From the NCBI GenBank assembly GCA_963931865.1, contig OZ007506.1:14287469-14351468 (forward strand): a stretch of 64,000 nt of DNA, written 5' to 3'. The DNA is from Axinella damicornis. Taxonomy: Eukaryota > Porifera > Demospongiae > Axinellida > Axinellidae. Positions 1 through 14,200 of this stretch are shown piece by piece (within the stretch, counting starts at the first letter, position 1; every line of letters begins with the position of its first letter). The notes beneath the pieces were generated by a model. The model had not been told where the DNA came from and did not search any database. It saw only the letters and a list, made by a program, of their open reading frames with translations. The position numbers and the translations under genes were made by a program.

Positions 1-124
1 TAGCTATATGCAGAGCATTGCCTGTTTTTGCAATCCCTTTCAGCACTTTTGTCAGCATACTGGCAAGAGCAGCAATTCTGGCTAGGTACGTTTCTGTGAA
101 GTTCAACAAGATGCCATTTGGCAA
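1..124 (-). CDS. Probable next RNF213-like exon, running off the window
   Basis: An acceptor (ACCTTTAG at 125-132) opens a phase-0 frame, LPNGILLNFTETYLARIAAL and onward, that stays open to position 1. The last firm exon ends NFFIE in phase 0, so the junction reads IELPN. I recall RNF213 relatives having an E-V/L-P tripeptide here. The intervening 2.5-kb intron holds two fold-back elements and a TA-flanked MITE. It could also be a chance open stretch. Confidence 0.4.
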   Translation of the reverse strand, partial: MPNGILLNFTETYLARIAALASMLTKVLKGIAKTGNALHIA

Positions 125-456
125 CTAAAGGTCAAAGGTTCAGACCTGGCCATTGTGCATGTGACTTCATATTCCTAAAATTAATAACAGGATGCTAAGT
201 CTGAGGCATTTCGAAAGTTTCCCTCTCTTGCTCTGTTGCATTGTAGCTTGCTAGCTACAGTGCAGAACATGTATTCTAAGAGCAATACTGACCGGAACTG
301 TGAGTGAGACTGGAGTTTTCTGTTAATGATAGTTGCATGCAGAACTTCGATTGCAAACATGCATGTGACCTTCATGACTATCATTGAGCTATGAAAGGTG
401 AACACCTACCCCCTCCTCCCCAAAGATCAACATCATCACAAGAGCAAAATCTATAG

Positions 457-672
457 AAAATTCTCATGAAAATGAAAAGGATTTAGTGATGGCCACCCCG
501 ACTCGCAAAAAAAGCAAGGAATGTCATTAACCAGTCCCATCGCATTGAAAAATGTAGAAGTTAGGAATGGGATGGGATTGAGGCTGGTTAATGGAATTCC
601 TTGTTTGTCTGCTTTTTTGGAGTTGGGGTGGCCATCACTAAATCCTTTAATTTTTGTGAGAAAATTTTTGTT
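457..672. mobile_element. Fold-back MITE, copy 1
   Basis: An imperfect palindrome of about 215 bp. The left arm contains GGATTTAGTGATGGCCACCC and the right arm is its reverse complement with a few changes, each arm about 90 bp. A related copy lies at 2,375-2,640. No coding capacity. Short overlapping ORFs on both strands here are products of the palindrome. Confidence 0.6.
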
Positions 673-843
673 TCTGAGGTTTTTAGAGCACATGAAATGC
701 GTAAAACTAGATTGGTAGGTGTAATTATGATAGACATGTTACCAAATGAAAAATCTATAGCTGTTGCTGGAGTGCCTGTCAAAGGGCTTGCTCATGGTAG
801 GTGAAACAACATGTAAGGGCATGGGGGTAGCTACTGGATGATG

Positions 844-1565
844 TACCGTATATCTTCTAAAAATTCGGCAGGTTTTTATTAATTATTCATAAGCTTTGCC
901 GAAATAATTAGAAGTAAAATTTGTACCAAAATGCAGAAGTGCCGAATAATTAGAAGTGCTACCCGTGGTCGGTCGGTCAGATTTTTTCCACTCGAGATTC
1001 AAGTCGGCAGGGCGAGGTACGTAGTCTTTCCTCTTGGTACAGACTGTGACACTCCATACTTTCGACTAGCACCTGCGAATTGTCGGTGTACGAAGCGAAC
1101 GATCTCGAACTGTGCTGTACCGTGAGATCAATACCCCCCGGTACTCACCCCGTGTCGTTCTATGTTCATCTGTGTTGACTCTCAGGGTCAGGGTGAGACT
1201 CGGAGTTTTGCGGTGTACTTCAGTGCAGGGCTTTCACCAATTGGATGGACTGGTCAACGCGGCATGTAGCTAGCTAGCTACGTCGAAGCGATCAATTGAC
1301 TTCCAGGGGCTGGTGTGCATTAGCAACAGCTTGGAGCTTTCACCGCTTGGGGCTTTAAACAGCACCGAACTCACCGATCTCTCTCCTTGACTGGCTTGTA
1401 TAAGCCTCTCGGACAGGACGGCAAGCTGCCGAAAACGTCTTATAATAAGAGATTAAATTCCGAAATATTTGGGAATTCCCTTGCGAAATTAGAGACAAAT
1501 TTTTCGATTTGCGTGAAGGGGTGCCGAATAATTAGGGATGCCGAATTTTTAGAAGATATACGGTA
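844..1565. mobile_element. TA-flanked inverted-repeat MITE
   Basis: Near-perfect 27-bp terminal inverted repeats, left TACCGTATATCTTCTAAAAA and onward, right its reverse complement ending at 1,565. The terminal TA fits a Tc1/mariner-type TA target duplication. Subterminal GCCGAATAATTAG motifs occur at both ends. There is no transposase; the interior is unrelated GC-richer sequence. Confidence 0.65.
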
Positions 1566-1566
1566 T

Positions 1567-2374
1567 GCCCTGATATATAACAGACTTTAAGATCTGGATA
1601 CAGTGTCACATGATGGCAGCGACAGACCTGGATCTTCAGCGGGGCAGCAGACTTTGATGCTTTATTCTGCTTCATAATTATTATTCCATGCATTTTTGAT
1701 GTTGCACTCGTTTCTTGATTACTGTCTTTGTGGAGGAGGGGTGGGGCATTCACCTTCATTGTATCAGACATTGAGAGCGAGCTACACAGTCACGTGTTTG
1801 CAATGGGAAAACTACAGCCTCACAGGGTGTTCAGCTGCATCATGAAAGGAAAGGGCTGAAAGGTGCTACTATGTCGAAAGCGATGTTCTGTGAGTGAACT
1901 AGTTCAGGGAATGCTTTTGTTGGCCAGCTATGCAGAAGAAGAAGATGGCGAAATTGGAATTTTTCAGCGACTTGTTTCTCGACTCCCACGTAGCTACTCT
2001 CAGGTACGTTTTCGAGTGCTTTTGTGAACTGCTACTAGGCAGTATCATTCTGTCTGCATGCTTGGGTTAATGTTGTAGCTTCTTTGGCCATTTTCCTCTG
2101 GTACATCAGTATGGTAATTTCAAAATTTCCTTGGCCATCCCTAAATAGAGAATGCTACCGCGTTCTCTGATAATGCATGGTATGATACTATTGGAAGCCT
2201 GCCCAAGCCAGCTGTCCAGCAGAAGGTCCAGTCACTGTGCCATCATGAGAGACGTGGCTTTCCTTTCTTGACATGGTGATCAAGTAGCTATCAAGATTTT
2301 AGAATCTGGCATACATCCATCTTATACGTTGATGTTGTACCTTAAAGTTACCCTAAAGCTATGTATTTCACCGA
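1567..2374. other. Intronic stretch without assigned gene
   Basis: No exon of the minus-strand gene that keeps phase was found. A plus-strand stretch at about 1,909-2,003 is open in two frames and ends in a good donor (GTACGT), but it has no recognisable homology, and I do not call it a gene. Confidence 0.4.
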
Positions 2375-2640
2375 ACACTGAAAAGGGACTTAGTGATGGC
2401 CTGTCCATCTCCACCTCTTAAAAACGCAAAGAAACAAGGGGAGACGCGATTGCATTCTCCGTCCCATCCCATCCCTAAATTCTACACTTTATGAATGGAT
2501 GGAACTGCAGATGGGTGTAATGGCGTTTGGCGTTTCCCCTTGTTTGTTTCCCTTGTCTGTTTGCTTTTTCAAGATGTGGAGTTGGACAGGCCATCACTAA
2601 ATTCCAATTCATTTTTCAGAGAAACGTTTTTTCACATCAA
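2375..2640. mobile_element. Fold-back MITE, copy 2
   Basis: Shares the arm sequence (TTAGTGATGGCC, AAACAAGGGGA, CCCATCCCATCCC) with the element at 457-672, more diverged and with a longer centre. It abuts the exon ending at 2,650 of the RNF213-like gene, so it sits just inside the intron. Confidence 0.5.
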
Positions 2641-2649
2641 AAAACTCAC

Positions 2650-5249
2650 CTCAATGAAAAAGTTCCATGAAAGGCCGGCAGGTAAGTGGAAGGATATACC
2701 ACTTGATGGATCCTCAGCATATCCCAGCACCAAGATATCAAAGAAAAACCACCCAATTTCAACCATCAGCTCACGGTACTGACTCTTCTCATCATTAGTG
2801 GCAGACTCCTAAAGTATTTAGCACAAGTGAAGCTAGTTCCTAAAGATAAATAGCAATGTCTATTCCAAACTTACAATTGGTGGAAGTACAGTGAAGTTGA
2901 AGAATATTGTACAACACTTTCCATCAACAGGTAATGAGGAGAGTTTTTCAATAGCAGTTTGGTACGCAAAGGCTTCATTGACGGCAACTGTAACTTGGTG
3001 GGATTGAGGGATGCTCTTGAGCTTCTCAAGAATGTAGTGGGTTTTCCCATCACCTGCAAAAGGTTAAATATTTGTTATTGTACCCTATACAACATAGCGT
3101 CACTCCTGAGGGTCAATACGTTTACTCCGAGTGTAAAGGGTAAGTTTCCACAGGATATTACTAGCTTTTACAGTTGGATGCAAGTTATATTGATCACTTA
3201 ACAACAACATGCACATTTTATATTGTGAGAGACTAGAGCATGATACAAACCTGGTAGCCCATACACCAGTTGTATGCATCCAATGTCATCACTGGTTTGA
3301 ACATTCATGGTTTTGCTGCAAATGTCGACCAAGTTTTGGGTGACAGACAGCTCATCTTTCTGCAAATTATAAGTAACAACACTTTATTGGCAACCGTATT
3401 ATCCTTGCTGTGTAGCCAGTGTGTATTGTTAGGTAAAGTGTGTGCCATTTGTGTCATGTCTGCTACAATTATGCAGTACAGCAATAGCACAGATGGCAGA
3501 GATGCTCTAACAGTATCTGCTTTTTGATCACCTTATGTTCAATTAATCTTAGCCAGGGGATTTCCCTCAGAACTGATGGAGCTGTCTCAACAAAATGTAT
3601 GGTGGTGTCATGGCTGCTCTGAGGAAGTTGACTGTGTTGTCTGTGTCTAAACTCTAAGTAGAGTTGCAGCAGAACCTGTTTTCGAAAGAGAATGCATGCC
3701 AAACATGTGTGCTTACCAACCGATAGATATGAGGCTATCATATTATCCACAATGCTAAACTCTAAGTAGAGTTGCAGTCATTATAACCTAGTTTCAAATG
3801 GGAATGCACAAGTGAGCCCAACATCTCAGCTTTGTAACAGAGAGAGATATAGCCATTGCATGTCACATTATAGCTTCTACCTCTTGCAGTTGGAAAGGAA
3901 GGTGGTTGACCTCAAGTACAAGATACTGGCGTGGATGCCGATGAACCCTCTTCATGAATAGCTTCACATCATCCTCAGTGGTAGAAGACTTACAGTGTAA
4001 TATCTCAAAAGGTTCAGGAGGGCCACCGTAGATCCTCAGGACAAGCCCAACAAGCTCACGATGGGTGAAGTCAAGTGCAATGTGAAGGACGTTAACAAAC
4101 TCCTCTTCATGTTGTGGTGACAGTGGGGTCATCTGGGACGAACAGAACTGGGATAAGTCATCTCTGTAACGTTTGGGCAGTGAGTGAGACTCTCTGTTGT
4201 AAAGTTGGAACACATTGCTCAGGAACGATCCAACCACTTCCATCGGAGAAGCATGAGATTTCCACCTAGCAGTTTGCATAGTATGCTGAAACAGAAGTCA
4301 ATGAATAATAAATAATCCATTTTTATGATGTGCAAGCTACTGCAACAGCTAACCTCGATTGCTTCATGCAGTTTCTGTCTTGTGGCTACGTCTCTCTGGA
4401 ACAGGAAGCCTACCTCCTGTTGAACCCTAGCCACATCACACTTCTCAGATCTTAAGGTTTCATACAATGTAATCAGCTTTGGAATATGAAAGAACAGTAG
4501 CCATTCATTGCTGTTGTGAAGACGTTCAACTTCACCGACCCAGATTGTAAATGACTGTTGAGTTCTGGATAACTGTTACAAAAGAAAATTATAGTAAACT
4601 TATAGACATTAATTTGGGCATCCGATGCAAAACTCATGTTTCCAGGCAATGCTACTTAGGTATTATTTGGGCACAAAACTTAACCAACAGACAGTCAACT
4701 GGGTAAACAGTACGTAATCTGTTTGTATTGAGGTATTCAAGAATGTATACATACCTTTTGTGCAGCTGCAGACATTTCTATTGAACATTCCAGTTCATCC
4801 TCAAAGTCTCCATGAAGGTACTTTGGGTGTCCCATTTCTTTTAGCTTCACGAACAAGATGCACAGGTTATGTGCAGCCTGCAACAAATAAATAAAACTAA
4901 ATCCAGCCACTTTCTAACTTCTGACTGTGAGAAGTACTAGGGTAATTACCTCATTTAAGTGAAGGAAATGCTGGATCTGTTCTTCACCCTTCTTTGACTC
5001 CATGAACCCAAGTTTACGTACAAAATCTGTTATTTGTTCACTTTCCCACCGCTCCTTAATCACTTGCGGTTCTGTTTCCACCTGCTCGGGAATACGTTCA
5101 GTGTTCTGTGGTCCTTTGACTGCAGATGCAGCTTGGTATTCAAGATACATTTGAATGGTTTTCCATCCACCATGTGATGAGACCACATAATGATAGCATC
5201 CAGTGTTGAGAATGCAGTCCAATTCATAAGAAACATTTTCAAGGGTGTC
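2650..5249 (-). CDS. RNF213-like exons 19-26, linker to first Walker A
   Basis: Eight exons: 5249-4950, 4877-4755, 4572-4354, 4285-3881, 3651-3532, 3359-3251, 3053-2875 and 2778-2650. The exon at 4285 holds the conserved IYGGPPEPFEILHC and VNHLPFQLQE motifs. The exon at 3359 ends LVYGLPG and the next opens DGKTHYILEKLKSIP, so a phase-1 intron splits a perfect Walker A (GxxxxGKT). The exon at 2778 encodes WFFFDILVLGYAEDPSSG, resembling the RNF213 strand segment that precedes the E-[VL]-P motif. The ATPase core continues to the left. Confidence 0.85.
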
Positions 5250-8200
5250 CTGCAATTGATTAATACAAGATTTAACTGTATGCCGCCACAGCTACTGGAA
5301 GTGTTAATTCCATGCTATTTAGTCACTAAAGTAATTAAGTAGTTAACAAAAATTTCAAGGCTTACCTCTGCTCTAGAGAACCAAAGGCGGATGAGGTGCA
5401 TGTTGTTCTTCACAGTGTCTAGTTGAGTACTTCCCTTTGTAGTATCAAGGGATGTCACTGCTTTCATAAGGGAACTGAAAGACTGGCCACAATCTGTAAA
5501 AGGATAAATGAACTTGAAGGCAGCAAAAAGGTGATTGAGTACAGTCTCATTGTACTCCTCGTGCTGAAGTTGAGCTGTGACAAGTTCAAACTGCTGTCTG
5601 AAGAGCTCTTCTCCAGTTAACTGTTTCTCCTCATCTCCCTTCCTGCCAGTAAACTGCTTTTCCTCAAGAAAATGGTAGAAGTCAACACTGTTTGCAATTT
5701 TTGAAAAGAGATCCAAGCACTTTAGGCTAGCACCCTCCTCAAGACACAATGTCTTCTCGACAGTTTTCCACCTTGCTTTTGCCGTATCAGAAGTTAGACT
5801 TTCCCATTGTTCCTCCTGCTGAACTTCTGCAGCCCACTTTGAAACTTGCTTGAAATTCAGATCGCCTTGGCATAGCTCAAGGTGATATTGTATGCACACA
5901 TGTTCGATCATTTCAACATAATGTGGTAATTGACAGAGTTTCAGGAGATACAGTCCATGAGTACCATACTCTTTAAATTGTGGACAGTTCGCTAAATTCT
6001 GGAATTCTTCTTCTACATCAAATCTTGAATCAACAAAGGTCTTTGTATTACTATCAGATTGATCACAAAGTAGTCCTCCAGCAACTATTTCTCCATAGGT
6101 TGCTGAACCTTCCATAATATTTTTCATCAATGTTTCAGTACATTGTAAAGCATTCCCTAGAGTAGTCACTGGTTTTCTCTCTTGCACTTCGTTTTCCAAA
6201 TCCTGTCCAAGTTCCTGTACTGGAAGCACCTGTGCATCTACTTCATTTTGAAGGTAGGTACTGAAAACTTTGCTTGGGTGTAGTTTAAAATACGCCAGAA
6301 TGGTTATGTATTTCGCTATTGGCTGAACAAAAGCATTTATGCTGTCAATTAGAGTGGTCAATGAACGAACTGTTACATTCTTTGATAACTGTAGCTTCAC
6401 GTGTGGGTCAGGAGGAACAAACTTTGCAGTCGGTGGTGGCGGAGGAGGATGTTCAACTAGTTCCATGCCAGCTTTATGTTCACCAGGAAAGAGAAAATTC
6501 TCTCTTAGGGCATCTGATATAGTTGTTGGAAGTTCCACACCATGCCCAGAAAGAATAGATACCAGGGAACACCTGCACAAAAGCATAACCATTAATGAGT
6601 TGAATGCCAGATATAAGGAACTTGTAACTTACCAGCCAAGCTTGGAGTCTCCTGGAACGTATTTTAGAAGAAGAATGTTGAGTTCCTCAAATTTCTCAAG
6701 GAAAGCATCCTTCAGGACTATGAAGTTTTCTGTTGGAATAACTAAACTGGTAGCTGAAACATGTTGTGCAATCTCATGAATGTAGTGTTGTTTCAGGGAA
6801 TATACATGAATTTCATCATAATTAGCATCATTGCTACCCAGCTTTGTCTTCCACGTTAGCATAACTTGGTGAATCTTCTGTATCCATGAAAAGTACTTTG
6901 CCACTGATGGGTTCTTCAAAATATTTTGAGGGAGCTCATCGGTGGCGGTCATCTGTTCATCTGACCTTTTTGCATATGATTGTGAATATATGTCACCCAA
7001 TTGGTGGATAACATTCGAATATTTGTCAACCCAGCCAAATGAACTGCTAGTTACTTGGATTTCAGTGCAACAAGCATTCACAAAGTCTAGACAAAACATC
7101 TGTCGAAGTGATGGTTCTCGAGCTCTCTGCCACCAGGTAGGGTTGCTTTTAAGACAGTTGACAGTAGCACTGATAGCATCGCTCCATGATGGTAGTAATC
7201 TCACTCCTTGTAGATCCACACATCTTAGAGCTCGAGTTACTTCCTAATAAATTTCAAAGTAAATTCTAGCCATAAACATTCAAATAGGCCATAGTGCTTT
7301 TGCCTAATTTGCCAAGTGTGTTACTGATAAGCATCAGTATGCACTAAAGTTTGCTGATTAAGAATCTAAGATGTACGGTATAGTTATATGTAGAGGGGTA
7401 TAATACAACTTCCATACACCCCAGTCAGCAGACAATGCGGTATAAATGCGTGGTCAGCACCTTTCAACCTCTAACACACTGTAACACACAATCATGCTAG
7501 GTAAGTCAAAGAGTAATGAAGCTACCTTTAAAATTTCTGATATAATAATCTTCTGGAAGTTGCCACTCTTTTCAGTCAGTGATTCCTAAAAGTATAAGAA
7601 AGTAATTCTTGGTAAAACTAGAGCATAATTTTTATGCATCACCAAAAAAGCCTTCCGGGAAGTGAGGCACATGACTTGTTTATGCACACATGATGAAATT
7701 GCTGTGGAATTGGAACAGCAGTATGGAACACATGTAATGGAGAAATTTGAGAGCATCATTTCTGAGGACACTGAATGCAGCCTAAGCTTCAGTTGTATCT
7801 TTCCATGGATGACTCCATGTCAAAACCAAGATTACATTATCAGCACCCTCATTTGGTCTGCATTGATGCACAGTGTCTGGGTGATTGTATGGAGTCAGTA
7901 GACTCTATATGTAAGAATAGAGTAGACTCACAATATATGACAATACAAAAGTCTCAAAATCCTTGTAACAGACTCCCAGTGTCACAAAAAGCATATTGTG
8001 AAAGTGCCGAACCAGTTTGCAGCCATTTGCAAGTATATACACCCCGCCCAACGTATCTTTCCATGTAATACATGACTGAAATATAAACCACTTCTCTGGA
8101 TGGATGACAATCCAGCTCTCCCTGTCTAAAGAGATGGAATACCTGTAGTTTGTAGTGACATTTATCCCCTTATCTGATAGGCACCTAGCCTCATTCCATC

Positions 8201-11200
8201 ACCAGTATTGGATCACTTGCAGTATGCAAATAGCTTCAGTACTGCAAGCGATAAAATACCAGAGGTGGGAACTGCCTGGGAATGAGGCTAATACCGTATT
8301 TCAGTGATCAAACGTGATTAGTGGCTGCCCTCGAATAATAGCCGCACCTCCAGAAGGGCTGAACAAAATAAACGCCGCCCTTGTTTAGTAGCCGTGGCTA
8401 GTATTCGAATGGTCGGCGGTCGATCAAAGCGCTTTGTCTAGCCCTTGAGGACCGTGACTGTTTCGCTGTGAGCATGAAGAGAGGGGAACTGATTGTTGGT
8501 GGTATTGGTCGGCGATCAATCGAAGAGCTTTGTCTAGCTCTTGAGGACCGTGACTGTTTCACTGTGAGTGTGAAGAGAGGGGAACTGATTGTTGGTCATA
8601 TTCCCTGAGACCTGGCGAACCATTTGGCGTTTTCTGAGGTCGAGGCATGGGGGGTGAGCGACATGTGACCAGAACCGCTGGAATCGTTTGTAACAAATGG
8701 TACCTACCGTTTTGTCGGGATGATTATGACGGCACCACATGGCCCAGGGCTGAAACAAAACTTCTTCTTTGTGCATACATGTTGTACATGGTGCCCCAAT
8801 CCATTTCCTCGCTTCCTTGTTTATGTTGAGTTTAATAAACGACACCTTTGATTAGTGGCCGCCCTTGGATAGTAGCCACAGTAAATCGCATGACAAAATA
8901 AATAGTAGCCGCGGCGTTTTATCGCAGAAATACGGTAGGTGCCTAGGTGTACACAGATCCCATGCACAATGTATTTCTTATTCAGTGATCTTGAGAAACT
9001 AAGTGCACTGTGCGCATGCATAACAACAAATGAAGAGAATGCGTCACAGACAAAGCCATAGTTCTTCAGTGGATGGTCTCAAGCACCTTAACTGTGAGAC
9101 TGTGAAGTTGTGAAAAAGCGCCTTGTGAGACTTTGAAGATGTGAAAAAGCGATGTGATCGTGCACAGCTCAGTGTAAAATGATGCTGTTTCGTGTGTAAA
9201 CCATCACGAGAGAGTATTTGAACTCTATAGCCCGTCTGAAAAGAAAACCAATTTTGTGCATTATCGTTTATACCTGCATGCTCCAATGGGTTGAAAATTG
9301 ATTAGAATGTGCTGAGCCATGGCCTAATGTCTAAACCCACAGCTGTTGCATGACTTGCATGGCTTTAGAATATAACCCACAGTTGCTGCCTTTGATCCAC
9401 CCACACACTATACTCAACTGTAAACAGATAATACAAAGATCAGTAGATATCCCTTACCATTATCTCCTTCATATGAGAAAGAAGTTGATGCTTCAGTTCG
9501 TTCTCAACTATAAAGGATTGAAGACTCGGCACAAAACCCTGATAAGCTGTATCATCCTCTTTAGACTTTTCACCACTGTCAGTCTGGCATACTGCAAAAT
9601 GTTCTGGGGTTTTAACTTTCAGGAGGTCCGTTAAAAAACCAATAGCATTCTTCCGTTCTTTGTAGTGTTGCGCTATTTTAAACAGGAACTTGTGAACACT
9701 CCTCTGATTGTTTGCACCTAGAAACCTGAGGAAAGCATCCAAAATGTTATGACAAATGTTGACATCAAATGTGGGTCAAAAGTGTAGTTTACGCACCTAT
9801 TCACAGCTTCACCAAAGAATCTCCTCCAGTTAGAATCAGAAAGTTTTATATCCTTTGCAGGAGTTGAATCCAGGAACTCATCAAAAAACTAGAGCAATAT
9901 TGGATCTCATTAAGTATGTACAAGAATCATAATTTTCATATCTCCAGTACCTGAGGAGGCCAAATCCTCGAATCTTGATACAGAACAAAGAAATGATCAA
10001 CAGACAGCTTCCAGAGCCGCTTTGTTGTTCCTTTCACGATCTGTAAGTAATATATCAATTTTTCATGTGAGATTGAGGCTACCTTTGTCTCCAGCCATCC
10101 ATCTAGACTTTAAGCTTGGAGAGACTAATAATAGTTGCAAGATAAATTCTGGACACAGACTTGGAAACAAGGCCAGAAATATCAACATGTAGACCGCCTA
10201 TATGTCCAATTATGTAAATGAATAAAGAACCTATTTACTTACCTCTTTTTCCATGATAGGTTAGTTGTGTGAAATTCTCTCAAATGCACTTACTACATTA
10301 TATGGTGCAATGTGTGTATGTGTACACAACGTCTCCCACATGCACACGATATGATTATCATTTATAGGCATTAATTGATGTTGTTCGTTAGTAGTGATAA
10401 TATGAGCCAGTGCTAACTTCTGTCTGCATAATGTTACACTTATACATAGGAATACAACATACCTGATCAACGATGAATCCTTGATGGTGTTTTGCCACAA
10501 CATATTGGGAAGAGAGAAATTCATGCAGTGTGAGCTCAGGATCTACATCATTTTTAGTCACTAATCCCATCAACAAGAGTAACCAGTTCTTGCATTCTTC
10601 TTCAAACTGCTCCTTGGCCACTCTCCAATTCTTTGCATTGAAAACCTCGTTCATTGTGTCCAGTAGCTCGAGACCCTGTTGAATTAATGTGTTCTATGTT
10701 ATTCTTGCACTCCTGAACCACAATCACTTCATTCCCAGGTTCCACTCACCAGTTTTACAAAGAAATGGCAAGGGAGACAAGAGATAATGTTAAAGGTATC
10801 ACAAAACACCAGAAAGGTTTCTTTGGTGTACAATGAAAAACGTTTTGCAAGTGGGTGTGGGAAGGGGGGGAATATAGCCATCATTCGTACCTTGTTCCAT
10901 ACTTTTTGTGGTTTTGCTATCAAATACATCTTGTCACATTACTTTTTTCCTTGGAGCAGTCATGCTTGCTCTATTGCAAAGCAGCAGATTTCCATACTTG
11001 CAGCATTTCCTGAACCATCAGTAACCCAGGCGTCTGTTGAAACACTATATACCTGTAATATATAGTCAACCATTCTCTGGCTGGATGACAAAGCCAGCTC
11101 ACCTACCTAAAGATCTAATATTGGTATATGAGTGCATACAAAGTATACTTCGCACTTCATGCGAACACATTCTTGGAAATCTCTGTTTGGATCTTGAGTA

Positions 11201-14200
11201 TATTGCAATTTCGTTTTCGCAAGCTATAATATATACACTTAAATCTATCATATAGCACTTCACAATGCAGAGTTGCAGTTGTTAAAGTCCCAGTAGTACA
11301 GCAAAACAACAAACTTTATGACCAGCATGTACTATGCAGTCAGTAAGGTAGAAATATGTTGCATGATGAAAGCCAGAGTACTTCTGCCGTCCCTAATTGC
11401 ATGCCTTCCCACTCACAAGTTACAATCACTTTTCCGAATGGAAATAGAATGAAGGCCTGGGAGATCTGGTTATGCGCAATTAGACAGTAAGCAGATGATA
11501 AAGGGGGTTGGGGGCAAACAAAGGCAAAGCTTCATCTTCTTCCGTGCTTCTGGTGTACTTGTCACTAGTTGCCATACAATGGGAAATAGAATCATATTTG
11601 AAGCCTCATATCATTTATGTATACTTTGCACAAGGGTGATAATTATGCCGTTGAAAAATTTGTCGAGGGTGTATAGCCCGAGACTAATTTTGCACTGGCG
11701 ATATAAATTATGATATGAATACCAATATGCAGTATCTTGAGAAAAGGCAAAACTCTTGTCTTAATCAACTCTGAAGTGAAACCTGCTGACAGTGTTTGCA
11801 TCACAAGATTTATTAAAGCACAAAATTACATACTACCACACACTATTGAATGACTCATTAGATCGGCTTTTCATGCAAAATCTGCCCAGTGGTTTAATTC
11901 ATAATGTTTGTAGGAGGTGGGAGGGGAGAGATAAGGTACAACAAACTCACTTTCTTAACTGCTTCCAACTTGGTTCCAAAAGAACTGAGTGAGTTAAAGC
12001 AACCTTGCGGTTTCTTGCTTAACCAACCATCATAGCATTCCCTGAGCTTGACAACAATGAGCTCCATAAACTCTTCCTCAGATGTGAAGAAACGTTGGAG
12101 CACATCAACAGCATTCCTGAGTACAAAGTATAATTCAGTGTGAAATCTCAAATTATTCGCATTGTACATAGATGCTTTGCGTGCTGTTTAGCTGATAGAT
12201 TGTAACTGTGGCCAACAGTCAATACTGAGTCTGGGCTATCAGTTAAACCACTATCTGTCACTCTTTGTGTTGATTTCTTTAATATTGCCCTCAAAACCAA
12301 ACTCGTAGTTACTCTTGCTTACATACACTTCATGAGTGCAGGTGGCAGTTGCAACTCCTGCTTCTAAGGCTGTGATGCACCTCTAGTGTTACTAAATTTC
12401 CAGTTCGCTGTGACTGCATTGAATACAACAACGTGGTCTCATGTGATGGCCTCAAGGCTGTAATTAGTCCCAAGACACGATGAGCATGACCTTAGTGGGA
12501 GGACGTCATGTTAGTTTGTAAGATTCAATCGTATAACCTATGTTTGTTACACTCCTGGTAGGGGAAAAAATTGTGCTGCGTACTATAAATAATTAAGTAC
12601 AACTACTTAGGAATGGCCTACAAATTAACTAGCTACACCGTCATAATCGTTACCATGCAGTAACCCAACCGTACAATTTTGGCGCTGAAACTCACCCTTG
12701 GTGGTGGAGATACAAGTGCTTTGTGGTGCCGTCGGTCACTCTATTTTCATTGGCAGTACAGCCGTTAACCTTAGGAAAGGCACACAAAGATTCTGACCAC
12801 ACGGACGTGATCACTGTCGTTCACTCACTGTGCTGGCGATGTTGTGTAATAATTTCTTGTCTTCCCTTTGGCCGCCATTGCTAATAATCGAATGAGCGTG
12901 GTTGTCATGTGGCATGTGCATTAATTGAAACAAACTGGAATACTTGGATTGCGCTATGGCTAGTTGCAACTGGGGTTGTAACGGCTACCAGGAGTGCGGT
13001 TGCGCCTCGTTAAGGAAGAATTAAGCACTAAGATGGAATAAGACTACCATCACTATAATAAGTAAGATGATGGCACAAAACTGTTCAGTATCTTTCCACA
13101 TAGCTAATACACGTATAATGAGAAAAATATGTAGGGTGATGTATACTGAACTGTTTTATGCCATCATCCCTGCTTGTTTTCTTACTTTTTGCTGTTTCTG
13201 CTATTACATCTCAATATACATTTATATTGTTGTTTTGTTTACCTCATATTTGCACTCTCTCTAGTTCCCTCTCTAGCTAGCCAACGGATAAACCACGCAT
13301 GGAACCCGAAGTGATAGTAGTCATCGACAGTTCTGATGGTGAGGATCTGCCAGATGGTCTTCTTTGCTGATCTCCTTTGGCAAAGAAGACCATACCTAGG
13401 GTCATGTCCCCGAGGACATGACCCTAGGTATGAACTTGCACTTACGTCTGTGCTATATTGGGAAGTCAGAGAGCTGGGCCAAGCGAGAGCATCAAGCACT
13501 AGGCACTAGGCTCGCCCCCTGCTCTGCTTACAAGCTTGACCTAAATGCAACGTTAAGTACAGATCCAGTAGCGATACAGACAGTATCTTTGCTCCCACGA
13601 AACTCCTCCAGAAGCTGCCTGTATAAAGTGCTACAATTGTTATTAATTGGATATTTCGTTTAGTAAAGTCGCAATAATTACTTCCGGTTCCGTTCCATTC
13701 TGTTCCGTTCTGTTCCTGACCGTTCCAGGTTTCCAGCATCCCAGAAAATGGCGGTGCAGATGAAGCCATAGTTATAGTTACAAGTGTCTCGTGAGACTTT
13801 GAAGTTGTCAAAAAGCGATGCACTGCTTAGTGTAATATGCTGCTATTTTGTGCAAACACTGTCGTGAGGGAGTCAGCCAAATTTGAACTAGCTCAAAGAA
13901 GAAGAATAAAACCGTGTTTTGGCGATGGTTTGGTGACTTTCTGGTGCTGTACTTTCGCGACAATATTTCACAACACTGGGAGTCTTCTTGGCCACGAAAA
14001 CACTCGAAGATGAATAGTAAGTTGTCATAAAGGCTTACATGCTGTCAGTTTTTGAGAGAGACTTTAGCACTAGTGTAAAAATGAATGGAGATATAGGGAT
14101 AGCAGAACAGCAAAAGTCTTCCTTAATTAGTTGCTTGCTACTTAAGGTTACGATGAACAATTAGGAGGCAGCTGTCAGTTTGTTTACATAAAACAACGAG

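Larger units (their letters stand above)
7586..9457. other. RNF213-like intron with nested transposons
   Basis: Contains a TAGCCTC hairpin MITE (8,192-8,291), a TA-flanked element (8,293-8,937) and one copy of the dispersed repeat family described at 21,795-22,060. The remaining sequence, including 7,588-8,190, shows no gene I can support. Confidence 0.5.

Noticed and set aside
1909..2003. Plus-strand first-exon candidate ending in GTACGT
   Set aside because: Two frames are open, there is no homology and no downstream exon, and it sits inside the intron of the opposite-strand gene.
10749..10833. Hydrophobic exon-like segment with GTGAGT donor
   Set aside because: Its frame does not join the flanking RNF213-like exons, which join each other directly in phase 0.
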